Translations under genes and position numbers: made by a program
Origin: Quercus robur
Lineage: Eukaryota; Streptophyta; Magnoliopsida; Fagales; Fagaceae
Reading direction: 5' to 3'
Length of the DNA stretch: 64,000 bases
Assembly: GCF_932294415.1 (NCBI RefSeq)
Contig: NC_065544.1
Location: forward strand, 23,287,351 to 23,351,350
Part shown: piece by piece, positions 59,184 to 64,000 of the stretch
How positions within the stretch are numbered: the first letter of the stretch is position 1
Layout: each line of letters opens with the position of its first letter
The notes under the pieces: model-generated
Seen by the model: the letters and a program-made list of their open reading frames with translations, nothing else
What the model was told of the DNA's origin: nothing
The model's database searches: none

Positions 59184-59985
59184 TATAAATTTGTCACTCT
59201 CTCCCATTCCATGCATATTTTTCCCATACAAAAAATATTATCTCTCTCTCTCTCTCAAATTCTTTTTCATTTTTTCTTGTATTTTTTTTCCCTATATCTC
59301 TACCTTAGATTGATGAATATTTGTTTTTTAAAATTCAACTTTTTAAAATTTTCTATAAAAAAATATTCACTGCCCATAGGAGGTTCTCCTACTAGAGATT
59401 TGTTCTCTTATTGTCCTATTATTAACTAGTTCATATGTGTTCATTGATGCAAGTATTTTTTTTTTTTGTCATTTATTTACAACACTAAACACTTTTAATG
59501 AATGGTGTTTGATGTTAATCTGAATTGAGGAAAATCATATTATAATATGTCATGTTTTGTGTTATTGTCAGATTTTAGTTTCTTTGAAAAGTAATAAGAT
59601 AAGCTGAATAAGCTAATGAAGAAAAATTAGTGTAGTTGAAGACAATGGTTTTTGTGCAATTTCTTTTCGCTGTTTGTAAATATTGTGTTAAATATATTAG
59701 CAGCAAAATATTAAGTCTTTATTATATGATGTTCCTTAGCTGCTTAACTAATTGTTTTAAGCATTTACGAATATTTTATATTGTTTTTTCATCTTCTTTA
59801 TTTCATTATTGTGTTCTTTGAGATTTTTAAGAAAACAAATTCTATTTTGTGTTTAAAATTATTTATTCATCTATTCATTTTTCATATGTTGGATTAGACA
59901 TTAGATTAGATTATGACAACATTAACACAATACTTCTTTTTTTAAACAAACTTCTCTACTTTTTCCTCTATGGAATTGTGCTCTT

Positions 59986-60027
<42 letters not shown>

Positions 60028-60214
60028 GAAAAAGAATTGCATCTTTTATTTTATTTTATTTATTGAATTGTATTTTTTTTAATTAATTTTTTAGATAAGT
60101 TTCTCGGTGTTTTTGATTGTATGGTAGAAAATTTCTGGTTTGAGAAAATATGTTAAAAATGGAAAGAAAATTTTTCAGATTTTATATAATTTTTAAATGA
60201 TACACAAATATTAT

Positions 60215-60975
60215 TGTAGGGGAACAATTTGGTGGCCCAGTCCTTGTTGTTCAAGTCTTGGTCCAAAAAGTCCAACACAATGAATTCTTGTAGAGTATGG
60301 GTTTAAGAACTAGGTAAGTAAGTTAAACGGATTACTGCGTGGGTTGAGGGAATATATGAACAAGAAACAAAGTCATTACGTTTCAAAATCTCCCTGAATG
60401 ATAAGGATAAAACCTAATTTCTCGATACAAAGTAATGCAGCAGGACCTCTTTACATGCAATAGTCTTTTCTTTTTCTTTTCTTTTTTCTTTTTTTTTCTC
60501 TCTCTTTTCATGCCCTCTCTTACAGGGACTTATACACATTATATAGGTCATTTCTTATCATCTAGGCCTTACACTTGTTGATCATCAAAACCCTTACTTG
60601 AGTACCTGTCCCATCAAACACCCCTCTCAGTTCTTTGTGAGTTGCGGTAGCCAAGGTAGTACTGTTCAGGGGTCTTCTCCACATTAATGCGGCCAAGAGA
60701 GTAGCTGTAGCGCATTCAATGTGGCAGTGACAGCTTTTACTTAGATATTTCGTGATTCTTTCCTGTTCACGTATCTAGGAGAGGGGTTTCAATGGCTGGG
60801 ATGTACATTTGCTCCGGTTTTTCAGTATCCGAGGAGAAATATCTCCTTGGACATGTCGTCTTTGTTCCCAGTGACGTTTGAATATGGATGGCTTGAGTCA
60901 CATTGACTCCTCGGATGGGCCGGGGTCCTCGGACGGGTCCAAGGCCCAACCTGTTATTTTGGGCCGGTCCCAACA
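60215..60975 (+). mobile_element. Solo LTR of an LTR retrotransposon
   Basis: 761 bp from TGTAGGGGAAC to GGTCCCAACA, flanked by the 5-bp duplication ATTAT (60210-60214 and 60976-60980). It is GC-richer than its surroundings. No internal region is present, so it is what remains after recombination between two LTRs. I cannot assign it to copia or gypsy. It sits inside Helitron-like element A. Confidence 0.85.
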
Positions 60976-61249
60976 ATTATAAATAACGTTAATTAAAAAA
61001 ATTAATGTTTTCACTAACTTGCTTTTTGAATTCTTAAGAAAAATTGTATTGTTTTGATTTGGTACCACAAAAATAACATATATATATATATATATATATT
61101 AACATTTGTGATTGTCCTTATAATAAATTAAAAAATGAATATAAATTACGTTACTATTTATTAAATTAGTCAAAAATGAAATTATAAATAAATTTAATGA
61201 GCCCACCCTAAAAAAATTATCACATGTAGCACGCAGGGTCCACGACTAG

Positions 61250-61519
61250 TCTATATCTATATCTATATATATCTAAAAGCTGAAGTGTAACATTTATTGT
61301 TGCTACGCTTCAATTAAGCTACATCAGCATTTACGTCATTATCATTTTCCTTTCCAATTTTGCTACAATTTTTTTTTAACATCTACTATTCTCTACTTTA
61401 ATATCACTATTCATTTTTCCCTTCATCTTCTTTTATTTATCTCTTCTTATTCACTTTTTTTTTACTATAAATTTGTCATTCTCTCTTCTATTCTTTGCAT
61501 AGTTTTCCCTCACAAAAAG

Positions 61520-61560
<41 letters not shown>

Positions 61561-63145
61561 TCTTGCATCTCTGCTTTAGATTTATATTTTTTGAAACTCT
61601 AATTTAGGTTGATACAATTTAGTTTTGTGTTTTAAGTTATTATTATTATTTTTTGTTCTCTTTAATTGTTGAATATTTTCCGATTACATTATAAAGAATT
61701 AAATATAATATTATTCTATTATATAGTAAGATTTGGATAATTCAGTATTTATTATTATATCTTTTAATTTCACTTTTTTTTTCTTCTCATCTTATTTTAT
61801 TCAATTTTGAAATTCAACCACATCCTCCTTATCATTAAATTATTTATATTTTCTCACCCTTTTTTTTTAAAAAAAATGTAATATTATACTTAATTCAAAT
61901 AAAAAAAAATTGTCCTCGTCAAATTGTACTCATTTTTTTTAACATTTATACTTTCTCCAACATTTCTCCTTCCTTTTACCTTTTCATCTCCCCAAACCTT
62001 CTACCTTAATATCACTCTTCCTCTTTCCCTTTATCTTCCTTTATTTTCTTTCTTTTTATAATCTTCCTCTTAGTATAAATTTTTCATTCACTCTTCCATT
62101 CTTTGCATAATTTTACCTCACAAAAAAGGGATATTTCCTTCTCTTTCTCCCTCAGTATTTTGGTGGATCTTTTTTATTTTTCTTGCATCTCTACTTTAGC
62201 TTGATCAAGTTTTGTGTTCTTTAGAACTTTATTTTGGGTTTATGTGATTTAGTTTTATGTTTTAAGTAATTTTTTGTTCACTTTGCTTGTTAAATGTTAT
62301 CCTATTACATTATAAAGAATTAAAGATAGTATATAAGAATATAATATTATTATATTACATAGAATGATTTGGATAAGTTAGTGCTTATTGTTATATATAT
62401 ATTATTTTTAATTTTTTTTTCTTCTCATATTATTTTATTCAACATTTGAATTCAGCAAAACCCCCCATATATATCATTATTATTTATATTTTCTCTCCTT
62501 TTTATTTAAAAAAAATTAAACCTATAATATTTTTCTTAAATTCAATAAATAAAATTGTCCTCATAAAGTGAAGCTAGGGAAACCCTCATTCTCGAACCCA
62601 ATGCATCAAAGGAAAAATGGAATACAAAACAAATATCAATTTAGAAACACTAAATTAAAAAAAAAAAAAAAAAAACTAGTAATGCAAATTTAATGTTATA
62701 GAATCATCATCATATTTTGGAAAACGATAGGTTACCAATGGAGAGAGAGAGAGAGATGGTAATGGAAAAAACAATACAAAGTAATAAAGAGTAGATAAAA
62801 AAAAAAAAAAAAATTCAAACGTCAATTAGTAATCACTAATTGGAAAACAAAGAGATTGTAAGGAGAAGTAAAAAATAAAATAGAGATGACCATATGTAGA
62901 ACATTAAAAACTTTATAATGTAGTAAAATAAACCGTTAAATCCACTTAAGAAATTAAATCAATAATCAACAATTAAATACAATCATAGTACTAAATTTAA
63001 ACTTAAAACTAATCAAACTCTAACTATGGAAACCATATTTCTAATCATAACGTAAAAAGTGATGTTCTTTGGTAATAGTAGAAATTACATAAGATATAAA
63101 GTTATAAAATTTTAAATTCATTTTTTGACATTTTATTGAAGCTTT

Positions 63146-63205
<60 letters not shown>

Positions 63206-63363
63206 CGTATGTAAAGGTTTAAAAAAATGTATATTTAAGGTTTTTATTAACTTAAAAACTAATAAAAAAACAATGGTTAATAACTAAAATTATAGTATTA
63301 ATAAAATATTTAATGAGATCATCTTTAAAAATTATCATACGCAACGCGCAGGTATGCGACTAG
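61250..63363 (+). mobile_element. Helitron-like element B, non-autonomous
   Basis: Starts TCTATATCTATA directly after the CTAG end of element A and ends CTAG at 63360-63363. A possible terminal hairpin (CATAC pairing with GTATG at about 63337-63355) precedes the end, as in Helitrons. No Rep/helicase frame. The inside holds an internal duplication (listed separately), pyrimidine-rich tracts, a (TC)n run (61521-61555), A runs and a (TA)n-(GT)n run (about 63146-63196). Confidence 0.55.
61383..62530. repeat. Internal direct duplication within Helitron-like element B
   Basis: Unit 1 (about 61383-61920) and unit 2 (about 61935-62530) share ACCTTAATATCACT-type, TATAAATTT(G/T)TCATTC, CTTTGCATA, TTTTCTTGCATCTCT, TTACATTATAAAGAATTAAA and GATTTGGATAA blocks in the same order. 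Element A has one copy of the same sequence around 59184-59300, directly adjoining the CACTA insertion. Confidence 0.75.
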
Positions 63364-64000
63364 TCTATTCTATATCTATATCTATATAATAACAAATAAC
63401 CGAAAAGTTTGACTTTTTGTTGACCACTCTTCATGGTGCCACTTGGCTATATAAATTGTTGCCACGTCTACAATTAAAAACAAAAAGATATAACTTTTCA
63501 CAAACCGTATCGATCCTATTTTTCCTACTTTTGGTGTATAGTTGCACCATTCCGTTAGGTAGTTATTAGTTTTTCCAGCCCTTATCAATTAACCACTCAA
63601 GACACAATTCAAACTATTCAAGCGTGAAGTGGTAAAAGTACAAGTCAGAGGTATTTTTATTTATCTAAAAATTTGCAACTCAATATTCAAAGTTATATTG
63701 AATTGAATAGGCTTCAGGCTGATTAAAAAAAAAAAAAACTATAATAGTTTTCAATTTATATTCTTTTTTCTATTATAACAACCCAAAAAGATAGCAAGAA
63801 AAAGTAATATACAATTCAAACTATTCTAAACTAAATATTTTATATGTTCTACAATTCACATCCAGAATTCTAAGTAATTATCATGAAGAAAAAAACTTTA
63901 TAAACTCATTTTCACAATTCTATAAATTTCATCCTTGCTTTCACATGCACACACATATATAGAAAATCCTATAATACTTTTACGTTTTTTGATGGTACAA
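63364..64000 (+). mobile_element. 5' part of a third Helitron-like element (C), continues past the window
   Basis: TCTATTCTATATCTATA follows at once after the CTAG end of element B. The following text (AATAACAAATAACCGAAAAG) has the look of plant Helitron 5' ends. Its body differs from B, and its 3' end is outside the window. Confidence 0.4.

Larger units (their letters stand above)
38730..61249 (+). mobile_element. Helitron-like element A, split by the CACTA element
   Basis: The right end is the better supported: a 3' stretch (about 61190-61249) that matches the end of element B at 63296-63363 (TTTAATGAG, then ATTATCA, GCA(C/A)CGC-type block, CGACTAG). It ends in CTAG (61246-61249), as the CTRR rule for Helitrons requires. 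The left end, TCTATATAATAA after an A at 38729, is inferred from the TC start rule and from length: without the CACTA insert the element would be about 2.2 kb, close to B. The flanks of the CACTA insertion (TTCTTATTC before, TATAAATTTGTCACTCTCTC after) match contiguous sequence in B near 61450-61480. No Rep/helicase gene, so non-autonomous. Confidence 0.45.

Noticed and set aside
60767-60976. Minus-strand frame of 69 codons
   Set aside because: It lies wholly inside the solo LTR, which has no coding function here.

Overview
The window is plant nuclear DNA: AT-rich, intron-bearing, crowded with plant transposon families, and carrying a plant-type NB-ARC resistance gene and phytosulfokine-receptor-like LRR genes. 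From the LTR and gene families it looks like a woody eudicot, possibly oak or another Fagaceae. That last step is recollection, not something the sequence proves. I see no tRNA, rRNA or CRISPR.

Layout. 1-5.0 kb: AT-rich spacer with an (AG)n microsatellite, an LTR fragment and a diverged copy of the resistance-gene upstream region. 5.1-13.5 kb: a CC-NB-ARC-LRR resistance pseudogene, split by a 5.5 kb Ty1/copia element with a perfect 5-bp target duplication. 14.5-19 kb: two diverged direct copies of a 1.3-1.6 kb exon-and-intron-like segment, followed by a piece resembling a galacturonosyltransferase exon. 21.0-24.8 kb: a foldback Mutator-like element, then an LTR holding a second Mutator-like element. 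26.6-38.0 kb: a cluster of three kinase-less PSKR1-like receptor genes. One is inverted and broken and carries a hAT insertion, one is intact (659 residues), and one is broken.

38.7-64 kb: a transposon nest. The core is a structurally complete 20.3 kb CACTA (En/Spm) element at 38868-59183, flanked by TAT on both sides. It has 12-bp terminal repeats, dense subterminal GCCGCGTTTT motifs, a four-exon TNPD-type transposase (1133 aa) and a seven-exon TNPA-type protein (451 aa). Both reading frames stay open across consensus splice sites. The CACTA sits inside a sequence whose right end (CTAG at 61246-61249) looks like a Helitron terminus. That terminus abuts a second Helitron-like element (61250-63363), which abuts the 5' end of a third.

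How the parts fit together. The only host gene that looks able to make protein is the PSKR1-like receptor-like protein at 31365-33344. It keeps signal peptide, LRRs, island domain and membrane segment but has no kinase. The broken paralogue at 36047 ends at the same point, so kinase loss came before the duplication. The CACTA proteins form a self-contained mobile system: TNPD as catalytic transposase, TNPA-like protein as presumed binder of the subterminal motifs. The least expected link is that the Mutator-like foldback element at 21.1-21.7 kb is built from a CCCTATAGYGRCGTTTT motif closely resembling the CACTA subterminal CCTATAGCCGCGTTTTT motif, though its 9-bp target duplication marks it as a different superfamily.
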